Assembly (NCBI GenBank): GCA_019802505.1
Contig: JAFMOC010000002.1
Span: 5,192,501-5,256,500 of the forward strand
Origin: Corydoras sp. C115
Taxonomy: Eukaryota > Chordata > Actinopteri > Siluriformes > Callichthyidae
Direction: 5' to 3'
DNA: 64,000 nucleotides
Shown here piece after piece: positions 12,856 through 63,307 of this stretch. The notes below the pieces were generated by a model, which saw nothing but the letters and a program-made list of their open reading frames with translations, made no database searches and was not told where the DNA came from. Position 1 is the first letter of the stretch. Every line of letters starts with the position of its first letter. Both the position numbers and the translations under genes were made by a program.

Positions 12856-12985
12856 CAGAGCAGCCAATTTAGATTTAATCCATCTTTCTAGACTGTGGGA
12901 GGAAACCGGAGAACCCGGAGGAAACACACGGGAGAGCGTATGACCTCCACCCAGATTGGGATTCAAACCCAAGAGGCAAATTCAA
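12668..12985 (-). mobile_element. Diverged SINE interrupted by a microsatellite
   Basis: Minus-strand family blocks on both sides of a (TA)n(GT)n run: GGGCGCTGGGCGGCACAGGG to CTGGGCACACACTC on the left, and GGGAGGAAACCGGAGAACCC to CCACCCAGATTGGG on the right. The microsatellite has grown in the SINE's CA-rich linker. Confidence 0.8.
12759..12852. repeat. (TA)n followed by (GT)n
   Basis: TA run to 12820 then GT run to 12852, within the SINE linker. Confidence 0.97.
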
Positions 12986-12990
12986 TAATA

Positions 12991-13044
12991 ATTCATTCAT
13001 TCATTCATTATCTCCCCCTTTATCCTCTATTAGGGTTGCCCCTC
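12991..13044 (-). mobile_element. SINE 3'-tail fragment
   Basis: (ATTC)n then CCTTTATCCTCTATTAGGGT, cut off where the triplet repeat begins. Confidence 0.8.

Positions 13045-13119
<75 letters not shown>
13045..13119. repeat. (AAT)n joined to (ATT)n, palindromic
   Basis: About 13 AAT units followed immediately by about 12 ATT units. The two arms are reverse complements. Confidence 0.95.
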
Positions 13120-13121
<2 letters not shown>

Positions 13122-13256
13122 TTCATACATTCATTCATTATCTCCTGCTTTATCCTTTATAGGGTCGCGGTGGGGTTCCCCATGCCCATCCAGGGGAGAA
13201 CGTTTCGGGCACTGGGCAGATAGACCCAGGACAGGGCGCCAATCCATCGCTGGGCA
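13119..13256 (-). mobile_element. SINE 3' fragment between triplet repeats
   Basis: Runs from (ATTC)n to CCAATCCATCGCTGGGCA, minus orientation, then gives way to (TTA)n. Confidence 0.88.

Positions 13257-13305
<49 letters not shown>
13257..13305. repeat. (TTA)n microsatellite
   Basis: About 16 units directly abutting the SINE fragment. Confidence 0.95.
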
Positions 13306-13306
<1 letters not shown>

Positions 13307-13820
13307 TAATAATATTAAAAATGAAATAATAAGACTAATTATAGCCCAGTGATGGATTGATGCCCTGCTCTAGGTATGTCTGGCCAGTGTCAGATAAATT
13401 ATAATAATTATTATCATAATAGTAATAAAAATGCAGGTACCAAGAAAAAGGCATAGGTAATTTTTTTCTGTATTTTTTATAGATTCAGTGATACATATGT
13501 GATGTGTTTATCTCTCCTTCCGAGCCACTAAAAGTACTCTCACTGGCTTGTGTTCAACAATGCACTTACTAATTCTCACAGCATTGGATTGAGAATTATT
13601 GTAAAGTCACCATATTTAAAATAAGACCTCACTCTCTTGTTTGAATTGTCAGTTTAACCATCCATGAGCAAACTCTGATGTGCTTTGGTTTAATAGCTTT
13701 GCTCTGTAATTTCTAAAAGCTGTTGTGACATTGTCAAATTAAAATCAAAAAGTCAAAAATCATGAAATGATTAGCATAATGTGCCTAAGCTAACCATACT
13801 CAATCTAAATTTTGCAGCAA
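13306..13820. other. No feature recognised
   Basis: AT-rich spacer between repeats. Confidence 0.5.
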
Positions 13821-15532
13821 CATTTCCATTACATTTACATTTAGTCATTTAGCAGATTTGTCCTTCAGCCTTTGTATTAGACTTACAATTGAGAACAACA
13901 CAAATCAGTAGTTAAGAAGAAAACCAGATACACTGTAGAATTAGTTTCTAAGTGAGGTGGAATCACCAGGTGACAGTCATCACTAAAGCAAAGTGAACGA
14001 GCCGGAGTGTACTTTGAAAAGATAGAGTTAAGGTAAAAGGGGGAACATCTAGAAATGGTCCTGTAGGCCAGAGTCAGTGACTTGTACTGAATGTGAGCAG
14101 CTACGGGGAACCATTGGAGAGAAATGAGTGACATGAGTTCGCTTGGGCTGGTTGAATACAAGTCAGGTTGCAGAGTTTTGCATTAGTTTTAGAGTTCTGA
14201 AGCTGGGAGACCGGCAAGCAGATGGGTAGCATGTTCAGTCAGGAAAGCTCTGATCTTCCTGATGTTATAAAGAAGCAATCTGCAGGAACAGGCAGTTTTG
14301 GTAACATGATCAGAGAGTTTAAGATGGGAGTCAATTGTGAAACCAAGGTTTACAGACCGAATCGGTTGGAGAGATTGTGGAGCCGTCAATTTGGAAGGTC
14401 AGTTCGTGATGGATTGAGGGTTTAGCTGGGATTATGAGAAGCTCTGATTTTGCTAAATTTAATTTGAGATGACGGGCCTTCAACCAAACAGATATGTCGG
14501 TGAGGCAGGCAGATATCCGATTTGAGATCATGGTGTCGTCAGGGGCAAAAGACAAATGAAGCTATCATCAGCATAGCAGTGGTAAGAGAAACCATGCGCC
14601 TGAATGACTGTGTTTAGTGATGGCATGAATAATGAAAAGAGGAGAGGACCAAGTACAGAGCCCTGAGGAACCCCAGTGAGTACTTGGTGAGAGTTAGAGA
14701 TCTTTCTATTCCATGACATTTTGAAGTTCCTTCCTGTTAGATAGGATCGAAACCATTCAAGTGTTGTATCAGAAAAGCCTAATTCAATTGGAGTGGACAG
14801 TAGAATCTGATGATTTACTGTATCAAAAGCTGCCGAAAGGTCTAGCAGAATGAGGACAGAGGATTGAGAGTTAGCTTTGGCAGATTTAAGTGAGTCAACC
14901 ACAGAAAGCAATGCTGTCTTGGTGGACTGACCACACCTAAAACCAGACTGATTGGGATCAAAGAGTTTGTTTTGATTAAGAAACCTGGAGACCTGTGTAG
15001 ATACCACTTGTTCAAGTGTTTTAGACAGGAAAGGTAAAGTGATACAGGTCTGTAATTCTCAACAAAATTTGGGTTGAGCGTAGGCTTTTTGAGCAGAGGT
15101 TTAACTATGGCCTGTTTAAAAGAATCAGGAAACGTACCAGACGTGAGGGAGGAGTTGATGATGAGTGTAAGTGCTGGTGTGATAGAGGAGGCGATGGATT
15201 GAAGAAGGTGAGATGGGATGGAATCAAGGGGGCAAGTACTCGGGTTGCTGGCAAGAAGAATCTTGCAGATGTCAGATTGTGAGACAGGGGAGAAGGATGA
15301 GAAGGTTGGTTGGGTGGAGGAGATGGTTAGTTGGCAAGATGTATGAGGTGTAGTGTTGTGGAAATGGGGGGTATAAAAGCGTTTGCTGATGCACTCAATC
15401 TTTTCTCTGAAGAGGGTTGCAAAAACATCCGCTGACAGAGAGGTGTTGGGAGGCGGAGAAGGAGGAGTGAGTAGAGAGTTAAAGGTACTAAATAAAGTGC
15501 GGGCATCTGAGATGCATGTTACCTTGGACTAG
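13821..15532 (-). mobile_element. L2-type LINE relic, reverse transcriptase region
   Basis: On the minus strand, 15007-14528 encodes an RT segment with LLDLSAAFDTVNHQ, the GVPQGSVLGPLLFSLF block and YHCYADDS, where the catalytic YADD is kept. Downstream parts (14555-14331, 14389-14189, 14161-13883) continue the RT and C-terminal region (KARHLKLNLAKSE, NLGFTIDSHLKLSDHV, SLQWFPVAAHIQYKSLTLAY) in different frames, so several frameshifts have broken it. Coding remnants (FLSKTLEQ) extend upstream to about 15060, and repeat-like sequence to about 15530. The 3' end is CTAAATGACTAAATGTAAAT. There is no endonuclease domain, as expected of a 5'-truncated copy. The LDYCNS-type segment I would expect before AGLPASEL is missing, suggesting a small deletion. 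Confidence 0.9.
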
Positions 15533-16990
15533 AAAAACAAGGACTTTGCAGCAGTTACATTCTTCGAGAAGATGTTTAATAAAAAAGCAGAGCCTGTGGT
15601 ATAAACAACTCAATGGTCCATTGTTTTTTTAGAGCTGCTTATTAATCTAAGTCTGCAGTGGCACAGATTAATTTCACCATCATTTGTAAACTAGTAGGTT
15701 CATGTCTGTTGCATTTAACACTTTTACTGACACTTGTTTTGATTAATTTAGCAGGTTTTAGGCCTAGTTCCTGTTTGGCTAATTGACATTTCAATAATTT
15801 TAGGCTTGAGTTAGAATTATGATAAGGGTAAGAAATGTGGTTATTTCTTGTATTTTGTGTTTTAATACAATAACTATTTCAAGTAGCTGATGCTTATAAA
15901 ATAAATTTTAACACACAGCATGAGCAAGTATTAAGTCAATGACCTAATGACCTAATGCAACCAAACACACAAATTGTTTTGTTTGTTTTTCATTGTGCTA
16001 TGCCACAATCTATTGATATTATATGACATAATAGAATAAGAATGTATGTACTATGTTTATGCTTAAAGTAAAAATATTATTTTAGATAAATACAGTATTT
16101 ACAAAAACAGCAAAATTTACTCCACAGCAAAAAAAAAAAAAACTTTACTATATAACGACTTTCATGTAATATGCTATTACACCACATATTGAAAGTTTTA
16201 GGTTATTTGAGGCAAATCACTCTTATTTTCACCTTACATTAAGTTTTGACTTAAATTTAATTAATTGAATGTTTAACTTGTCAAGATTTTGTTAATCATG
16301 AATTTAACTTCCTGTTATTGGGTTGAAATTTCCAATGTTTATACAGTGGTTCTGTGCAGTAGAGATTGTGTTTATACGGTGAAAGAGTAGTGTGATGGTG
16401 TTAATTGTAAGATGGAAATCATAGCAGGCTGTGTGGTGAGTTTGTGGATGCTGAGCAGTGCACAGGACCAACATGCGACTGTTTGTGGTGAGACAGCATT
16501 ACTAGAGGAGACTCGGGCTCAGGCTCGTTTGGTGGTCTGTTTGTCTAAAGTGGTATACAATTTCACCATACTATTTATTTCACTAGTACGTGGTTTGGGA
16601 ACACTTCTCCCTCCAGCAAATAGTTCAACATCCAGTCAATTTAATTGTCAAAAATCACAACATCAAACGGAAGTTCACTGATTCTCTAGTTCTTCATCTT
16701 AATGTCAGACATATAAAAAATACAATGTAGTTAAAAAAAACACACACAGTGCTCGCAATGCCCAATACTAAGTACAATTTAAAGTTTAAAATGAAATGTA
16801 TGTGGCAAAAAGCAGGGTATAGGTCTTAGGAAATCAATAATAAACAGAAAAGTGTACTTTTCTGAATTGATGTAATAACTACTAAGCATGCCAAGATATT
16901 GTAATAATTTTGTCTTTGTTTTCCTGTGGTTTTAAATATTTATTTACTCATTCCGTTACTTACTACAGTAAAAAATAAAGACGGTTTTCC
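15533..16990. other. No gene recognised
   Basis: AT-rich; one + ORF at 16412-16681 (89 codons) shows no recognisable domain. Confidence 0.45.
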
Positions 16991-17095
16991 TTAACTTCTG
17001 ACTTATAGTGTTCTCATTTGTAAGTCGCTTTGGATAAAAGCGTCTGCTAAATGACAAAATGTAAAGTAAATGTAATGTAAATGTAACACATGGAG
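16991..17095 (+). mobile_element. L2-type 3' tail fragment
   Basis: TTGTAAGTCGCTTTGGATAA, AAGCGTCTGCTAAATGAC and (AAATGT)n. It closely matches 10650-10727. Confidence 0.8.
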
Positions 17096-17117
17096 TCAGA
17101 TATAAATAGAAGATCAT

Positions 17118-17466
17118 TCATTCATTCATTTATTATTTCCCGCTTTATCCTCTATTAGGGTCGCGGTGGGGTTCCCCATGCCCATCCAGGGGAGAAAGTC
17201 TCGGGAACTGGGCAGATACACCCAGGACAGGGCGCCAATCCATCTCTGGGTACACACTCACACACTCAAACACACTCTATATGGGGCAATTTGGAGAACT
17301 CAATTAACTTGATCCATGTTTTTGGACTGTGGGAGGAAACCGAAGAACCCGGAGGAAACCCACGCGGACACGGGGAGAACATGGAAACTCCACCCAGATG
17401 GGGATTCGAACCGGGAATCCCTAGCGCTGAGAGGCGAACGTGCTAACCACTAAGCCACCGTGCCGC
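17118..17466 (-). mobile_element. V-SINE-type SINE, full-length
   Basis: Complete minus-strand copy with intact B box (reverse complement of GGATTCGAACC) and (ATTC)n tail. It has a 13-bp duplication AATAGAAGATCAT at 17105-17117 and 17467-17479. Confidence 0.96.
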
Positions 17467-17479
17467 AATAGAAGATCAT

Positions 17480-17815
17480 AACCAGCATAAATAAGTTTGA
17501 ATGTAATTAAAGTTTGATAAATCAGTAAATAAATTAGGTTGAGATAATGAAGCAATTTTTAAGATCTTTAACAGAAAAATAAAAACTGTTATTTTAAATA
17601 GACAATGGTCTCAGCATACTTCTAAAAGTATGGCAAAATACTATAGGAGGACAGTGGAGGGCAACCAATGTAATATAATGGCCAACTATATAAATGTATA
17701 CATTTTGTGCTGTTATGAATATTTGTATAGGTAAAGTTGGTAACCAAATATAGCTGAGTAGGCATACAGTATTTCTTTTGAATATGTCAAGTGAATGTAT
17801 TATGTAGTATAAGAT
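17480..17815. other. No feature recognised
   Basis: AT-rich spacer between two SINEs. Confidence 0.5.
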
Positions 17816-17825
17816 GAAATATTTA

Positions 17826-18174
17826 TTCATTCATTCATTCATTCATTATCTCCCGCTTTATCCTCTATTAGGGTCGTGGTGGGGTTCCCCATGCCCATCC
17901 AGGGGAGAACGTCTCGGGCGCCGGGCAATACACCCAAGGACAGGGCGCCAATCCATCGCTGGGCACACACTCACTCACACAGACACACTCTGTATGGGGC
18001 AATTTTGAGAATTCAATTGACTTGATCCATGTTTTTGGTCTCTGGGAGGAAACCAGAAAAACCGGAGGAAACCCACGCAGACACGGGGAGAACATAGAAA
18101 CTCCACCCAGATGGGGATTCGAACCGGGAATCTCTAGCGCTGAGAGGCAAACGTGCTAACCACTAAGCCACAAA
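17826..18174 (-). mobile_element. V-SINE-type SINE, slightly 5'-truncated
   Basis: Minus orientation; the family's first bases (GGCGGCACGG) are lacking and it ends at CTAAGCCAC. A 10-bp duplication GAAATATTTA lies at 17816-17825 and 18175-18184. Confidence 0.94.
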
Positions 18175-18205
18175 GAAATATTTAAGTAAAGTAAATTACA
18201 TTATG

Positions 18206-18557
18206 GGCGACACGGTGGCTTAGTGGTTAGCACGTTCGCCTCTCAGCGCTAGGGATTCCCGGTTCGAATCCCCATCTGGGTGGAGTTTCAATGTTCTCCC
18301 CGTGTCTGCGTGGGTTTCCTCCGGGTTCTCCGGTTTCCTCCCACAGTCCAAAAACATGGATCAAGTTAATTGAGTTCTCCAAATTGCCCCATATAAAGTG
18401 TGTTTGAGTGAGTGAGTGAGTGTGTGCCCAGCGATGGATTGGCGCCCTGTCCTGGGTCTATCTGCCCAGCGCCCTAGACGTTCTCCCCTGGATGGGCATG
18501 GGGAACCCACCGCGACCCTAATAGAGGATAAAGCGGGAGATAATGAATGAATGAATG
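18206..18557 (+). mobile_element. V-SINE-type SINE, full-length, tandem copy 1
   Basis: Head GGCGACACGGTGGCTTAGTG, B box GGTTCGAATCC, V-domain, distal part and (GAAT)n tail are all intact. The target AATTACATTATG is at 18194-18205 and again at 18558-18569, where the next SINE begins. Confidence 0.96.
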
Positions 18558-18569
18558 AATTACATTATG

Positions 18570-18910
18570 GGCGGCACGGTGGCTCAGTGGATAGCACGTT
18601 CGCCTCTCAGCTCTAGGGATTCTCGGTTTGAATCCCCATCTGGGTGGAGTTTCCATGTTCTCCCCGTGTCCGCGTGGGTTTCCTCCGGGTTCTCTGGTTT
18701 CCTCCCACAGTCCAAAAACATGGATCAAGTCAATTGAGTTCTCCAAATTGCCCCATATAGTGTGTGTCTGTGTGTGCCCAGCGATAGATTGGCACCCTGT
18801 CCTGGGTGTATCTGCCCAGCGCCCGAAACGTTCTCCCCTGGATGGGCATGGGGGACCCCCCCCACAACCCTAATATAGGATAAAGCGGAAGATAATGAAT
18901 GAATGAATTA
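18570..18910 (+). mobile_element. V-SINE-type SINE, full-length, tandem copy 2
   Basis: Starts GGCGGCACGGTGGCTCAGTG immediately after the second target copy and ends (GAAT)n. The third target copy AATTACACTATG (18911-18922) differs at one base. Its B box reads GGTTTGAATCC. It ends 175 bp before the emc2 ATG. Confidence 0.96.
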
Positions 18911-18922
18911 AATTACACTATG

Positions 18923-19085
18923 CTTAAGCACAGATATTTTCAACCTCTGGCATAGGAGCTATCTAATAGGGAGTAGAGCAAATGGAGAAGGACAAGGGAC
19001 TAAAGAATAGGGTGTAGTATATAGGATGTAGGGTTCTATTTAGGACACGTTCAGTTGCGTCAGAAGGTGGTGTCCATGGTCAATC
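18923..19085 (+). promoter_or_regulatory. emc2: Probable emc2 proximal promoter and 5' UTR
   Basis: This is the only non-repetitive DNA between the last upstream SINE and the emc2 ATG. It contains a TTGCGTCA motif at 19055-19062, resembling a CREB/ATF-type site, and a weak TA-rich stretch near 19013-19020. The transcription start cannot be placed from sequence. An upstream ATG at 19076-19078 lies in a different frame. No CpG-island-like composition is apparent. Confidence 0.45.
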
Positions 19086-58972
<39,887 letters not shown>

Positions 58973-59750
58973 ATCTCACCTCTCGCCTGCTAAGCCTCGG
59001 TCACCGCAACAGCATGGCAGCTCTCCCTGTAAGCCGCGGCCCAGCAGCACCCACCCACAGAGCCCGACTGGGCGGGGAAACACCGCCGACCGGCTGACTG
59101 CCCCCGCCATGCTCTTCCACTACCCTGCATCTTCACTCACTAGCAGAACTAACATTGTAACATTGGGTGCTCATGGTCGGTTAGTGTACAGGTGTCCATG
59201 CTGTGGAAACATGTCTGGGTACTACTTTGTTCCAAATTAATGTAACCTCCTTTGTTTTCATTTCAGGTCTGATTAAAGAATTTCACTGTTTAACAGTTAA
59301 CATTAACTGTAAGTTTACTGTGTCCACATTTCACTAATCAATTCCATGTGAAGAGCAAGAGCCAATGTCGTCACTCGCTCCTTTTATTTACTTCTTTTTA
59401 AAGTGTGTTTGGCAAGTCATTTTTAGTATGACTGAACAGCGAGCAGTCACTTTGTCAGCACCTCTGCTTCTTATTTATTTTCTTCATACTGCCGTAGATA
59501 TTTTAGTAAAATCTCACAAGTCTAAAGCGTCAAACCAAATCAAGCAATTACCAAATAAAGGGCCTGTAATGATTTCGAAACGCCTTTAAAAACAAACATT
59601 TGTGGTGTTTTATTAAGGAACCGCTGTTCCCATAATGCACTGTGATTGACACAAATCTGTTTTTTTTAAGACATTCTATTTTGTACCTAGTGTTTTCTCT
59701 GGATTTGGACTTAGTTAGGTTTAAATAAAATGTTCAGAGTAAAGCTGTAG
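58973..59750 (+). other. emc2: emc2 3' UTR with candidate poly(A) signals
   Basis: Follows the TAA. Candidate signals are ATTAAA at 59272-59277, AATAAA at 59554-59559 and AATAAA at 59724-59729. Several mRNA 3' ends are possible; which is used cannot be told from sequence. The first 150 bp is GC-rich and the rest AT-rich. Confidence 0.5.
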
Positions 59751-60024
59751 AACAAGGGATGGCAACCCTCGGCTTCCGAACTACATGTGTGGTTCCTTGG
59801 CCCCAACCAATAATGAGCAATTATTTACTCATATTTTGTTGTAGGTTTCAATCCATCCTTATATTTGATGGTAAGAAGTTTAGATCTGTTCATTGCTCGG
59901 TGCCGATGGCAACTTTTATCAAGATTTTTCATCAAAGCTTTTCAGGTTTTTTTGGTGAGTTTTTATAGATCTGTTTCAGCTCAACAAAAATGTAGTCTCT
60001 GAATGAAATATTTTTTGAAAAAGT
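59751..60024. other. No feature recognised
   Basis: Short intergenic stretch, AT-rich. Confidence 0.4.
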
Positions 60025-60037
60025 GATTTTTGGTTAT

Positions 60038-60405
60038 TCATTCATTCATTCATTCATTCATTATCTCCCGCTTTATCCTCTGTTAGGGTCCCGGTGGGGT
60101 TCATTCATTCATGCCCATCCCATCCAGGGGAGAACATCTCGGGCGCTGGGAAGATAGACCCAGGACAGGGTGCCAATCCATCGCTGGGCGCACACTCACT
60201 CACACAGACACACTCTATATGGGGCAATTTTGAGAATTCAATTGACTTGATCCATGTTTTTGGACTGTGGGAGGAAACCGGAGAACTCGGAGGAAACCCA
60301 CATAGACACGGGGAGAACATGGAAACTCCACCCAGATGGGGATTCGAACCGGGAATCCCCAGCGCTGAGAGGCAAACGTGCTAACCACTAAGCCACCGTG
60401 CCGCC
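60038..60405 (-). mobile_element. V-SINE-type SINE, full-length
   Basis: Complete minus-strand copy; a small duplication of the tail motif (TTCATTCATTCATG) sits inside the distal part. The 13-bp duplication GATTTTTGGTTAT lies at 60025-60037 and 60406-60418. Confidence 0.95.
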
Positions 60406-60419
60406 GATTTTTGGTTATA

Positions 60420-61340
60420 TCACCTTCAAATCCTGCTTGTCATTAATATTAGAAGCCAAAACTGTTGTTGTTTTTGGGCTCATATCCGTTGCATGGGCAG
60501 ATTCCAAAAAACATGGCAATGCTTTTCCTGTGGTGAAAATTAGACAAAAAAGGCAGACAAATGTAATGTAAGTAAGAAATTTTATTGAGCCCATAGTGGT
60601 GGCCTTGGTAAAAGCTCTCACCAAACACTTACGGCACCATCAGTAGCAGGGAAGAAATCGAAGTGTGAATGCAGGAAATAGATTTTCAGTGACATTTTAT
60701 TTTATTGTTTTGTATACTTGAGCCCGGTTGTCAACCAATATTATGGAGTTATGAGCACTCGATAGTTGCCAAGGAAATTTTCGTCTATGTCCTCAAATTA
60801 TTTCCAAGTGACTTTCTCAGATCCCACCAGCAGATCTTTAAACTTATTGTCATTCATGATGTTTAATTTGTGGACCAACAAAAATGCTGTCCTTAATATT
60901 GGCAACATTTATTCTTGGGAAAACATTCTTGTTCTTTGCTTTCAGAAAGTGTCTCATCAGCATAAGTTTTATGTGAAATGGAGGCAAAAATATCTTCCAC
61001 AAGTGATTTATTTTACTTTTCTGGATTCAACTGCTGACAAATTGGCCAGTTCTTTTATTGTAATGTGACTCTTTGTAATGGCTGTTCCATTCACAAATGA
61101 AGCAGCAATACTGGTTAATTCCAGCTGCAATCAAGGCAGCAATGCCACTATTTTTTTAAGCCTTCACAGATGTTCCACATGTAGTTGCTGTATTTTATTT
61201 TGTTTCAAAAATTGTTTTTTTTAATGAGGTGTGCAGCATCACCAACAGGTACTGAAAGATGGACTTTTCAGTTGTGTAACAATACAGTCTTGAGGCTTAA
61301 CGATGATAAATCAATAAAGAGAAGCCACTGTCAGCTCATG
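60420..61340 (-). pseudogene. Relic of an unnamed transposon-like gene
   Basis: Minus-strand frames give blocks in consistent order from right to left: LSLKTVLLHN; KIKYSNYMWNICEGLKK; YCCFICEWNSHYKESHYNK; LPPFHIKLMLMRHFLKAKNK then NVFPRINVANIKDSIFVGPQ; FEDIDENFLGNY; MSLKIYFLHSHFDFFPATDG. Each block is separated by stops or frame changes. I recall this set as one multi-copy, poorly annotated protein family in fish and arthropod genomes, probably a mobile-element gene. A CxxC...H pattern (CCFICEWNSHYKESHY) hints at a zinc-binding site. The SINE at 60038 lies just past its C-terminal side. Confidence 0.68.
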
Positions 61341-62152
61341 TTTCTGAACCAAAGTTGTGAACACCCAATCAATGTTTGTCCGCTTGTACAAAAAAGCTTT
61401 TTCAAATGATTTTCAGAATTCAAGAACCCAGTAACTTTTTTTTTGATAAACACAAGCCAGTAACTTAGTGTCATATCACATGAGACACATCAGACATACA
61501 GGGCTGACATCAAAGCCTGAAACCGTATTGCTCTCCAATTCTGACCCATTACCTTAATGTTTCTAGTGGCTTTGGTACTGGAAATTTATCAGAACAGTGG
61601 TGTGGTTATAACCATGGTTCTGCTTAGCTTGCTGTCCTTAATCAAACTTTTGATTAATAGCCTTTTCAGAGAAGCCATGAAGCAAACTGCAACTATGATG
61701 GAGAAGCAGATCACAGGATTTCTAAGGACTTACAGAAGTTTGACTAGATAAAACCTGTCTGCAAAAAGCAAAACATGAATCAAAATGAAAAAAAAAAAAG
61801 AAGTTTGTCAAAAGTGTCTGGAACCTTACATTTTAATCCAATCTGTTTTTGACCTTGTACCGAAGGGCTGTCATCATAAAAATATTGTAGCTGAAGAACA
61901 CAGTGAAGCATAGAGATGATGACATTTTGCTTTTTTTTTTTTGGTTTTAAACAGTGGTAAAGATAGAGCAGAAGGACCCAAATATAGATTAATCATTAAG
62001 GAAATTCTGTTGCAGTACATTTAAGACTGGAGTTGAAATTTAGTTTTCCAAAGCAAACTACCAACGCAAGGTAGGTTTGAGAGGAACATAGAAAACTTTA
62101 GAGTGATAGTACCCGGGTAGAGCTCTATCACTGCTTAATAATTTCATAGAAT
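61341..62152. other. No feature recognised
   Basis: A + ORF at 61557-61751 (64 codons) has no recognised domain. It may include further decayed parts of the neighbouring relic. Confidence 0.4.
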
Positions 62153-62166
62153 ATGTGGTATAACTG

Positions 62167-62460
62167 GGGTTGGCATGGTGGCTTAGTGGTTAGCACGTTC
62201 GCCTCTCAGCGCTAAGGATTCCCGGTTCGAATCCCCATCTGGGTGGAGTTTCCATGTTCTCCCTGTGTCTGCGTGGGTTTCCTCCGGGTTCTCCGGTTTC
62301 CTCCCACAGTCCAAAAACATGGCTCAAGTTCAATTGAATTCTCCAAATTGCCCCATATAGAGTGTGTTTGTGTGCATGTCTGTGTGAGTGAGTGTGTGCC
62401 CAGTAGATTGGCGCCCTGTCCTGGGTGTATCTGCCCAGCGCCCGAAACATTCATGGATGG
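62167..62460 (+). mobile_element. V-SINE-type SINE with 3' deletion
   Basis: Head and V-domain intact; after GCCCAGCGCCCGAAAC it jumps to ATTCATGGATGG, missing about 50 bp before the tail. The 14-bp duplication ATGTGGTATAACTG lies at 62153-62166 and 62461-62474. Confidence 0.95.
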
Positions 62461-62484
62461 ATGTGGTATAACTGACATATTCAA

Positions 62485-62656
62485 TTCCAATCTGGGTGGC
62501 GTTTCCATGTTCTCCGCATGTCCGAGTGGGTTTCCTCAGGTTCTTCGGTTTCCTCCCACAGTCCCAAAATTTAAGGGAAATTAGCTGCTCGAAATTACCC
62601 CTATTTAGGGAGTGTCTAGTAGAGGATTAAGCAGAAAATGTTGGATGGATAGATGT
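62485..62656 (+). mobile_element. Old V-SINE relic
   Basis: Diverged V-domain (GGCGTTTCCATGTTCTCCGC, TTTCCTCCCACAGTCCCAAA) and tail (AGAGGATTAAGCAGAAAATG, GGATGGATAG). The head and most of the distal region are gone. Confidence 0.8.
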
Positions 62657-62816
62657 TTAATCGGGAAAAGGGCCACTGATTCAGTCCTGATGCAAAACTT
62701 CTTGTTTAAAGTATCTGCACATGCATTCGGCCTGTGGCGGCAGAATCAACACGGTGTTAGCAGCTACTCATATTTGCCTTGTTTATTAATTAATATAAGG
62801 TTGATTGTTTCAGATT

Positions 62817-63296
62817 CGGCGGCACAGTGGCTTAGTGGTTAGCACGTTCGCCTCTCAGCACTAGGGATTCCCGGTTCGGATCCCCATCTGGGTGGAGTTT
62901 CAATGTTCTCCCCGTGTCCGCATGGCTTTCCTCCGGGTTCTCCGGTTTCCTCCCACAGTCCAAAAACATGGATCAAGTTAATTCATTCATTATCTCCCGT
63001 TTTATCCTCTATTAGGGTCGCGGTGGGGTTCCCATGCCCATCCAGGGGAGAAAGTCTCGGGCGCTGGGCAGACAGACCCAGGACAGGGCGCCAATCCATC
63101 GCTGGGCATCAAGTTAATTGAGTTCTCCAAATTGCCCCATATAGAGTGTGCCTGTGTGTGTGCCCAGCGATAGATTGGCGCCCTGTCCTGGGTCTATCTG
63201 CCCAGCGCCCGAGACGTTCTCCCCTGGATGGGCATGGGGAACCCCACCGCGACCCTAATATAGGATAAAGCGGGAGATAATGGATGGATGGATAGA
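62817..63296 (+). mobile_element. V-SINE-type SINE interrupted by a nested SINE
   Basis: Head CGGCGGCACAGTGGCTTAGT and V-domain up to 62983; resumes at 63120 (GAGTTCTCCAAATTGCCCCA) and ends (GGAT)n. Outer duplication TGTTTCAGATT at 62806-62816 and 63297-63307. Confidence 0.95.
62984..63107 (-). mobile_element. Nested truncated SINE
   Basis: Minus-strand tail-to-middle fragment (CATTCATTATCTCCCGTTTT to ATCCATCGCTGGGC) with ATCAAGTTAATT at 62972-62983 and 63108-63119. Confidence 0.95.
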
Positions 63297-63307
63297 TGTT
63301 TCAGATT

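Noticed and set aside
18225..18275. tRNA-like A and B boxes as true tRNA genes (here and in other SINE heads)
   Set aside because: The boxes are always followed by the V-domain and SINE tail, and the acceptor stem does not close. They are SINE promoters.
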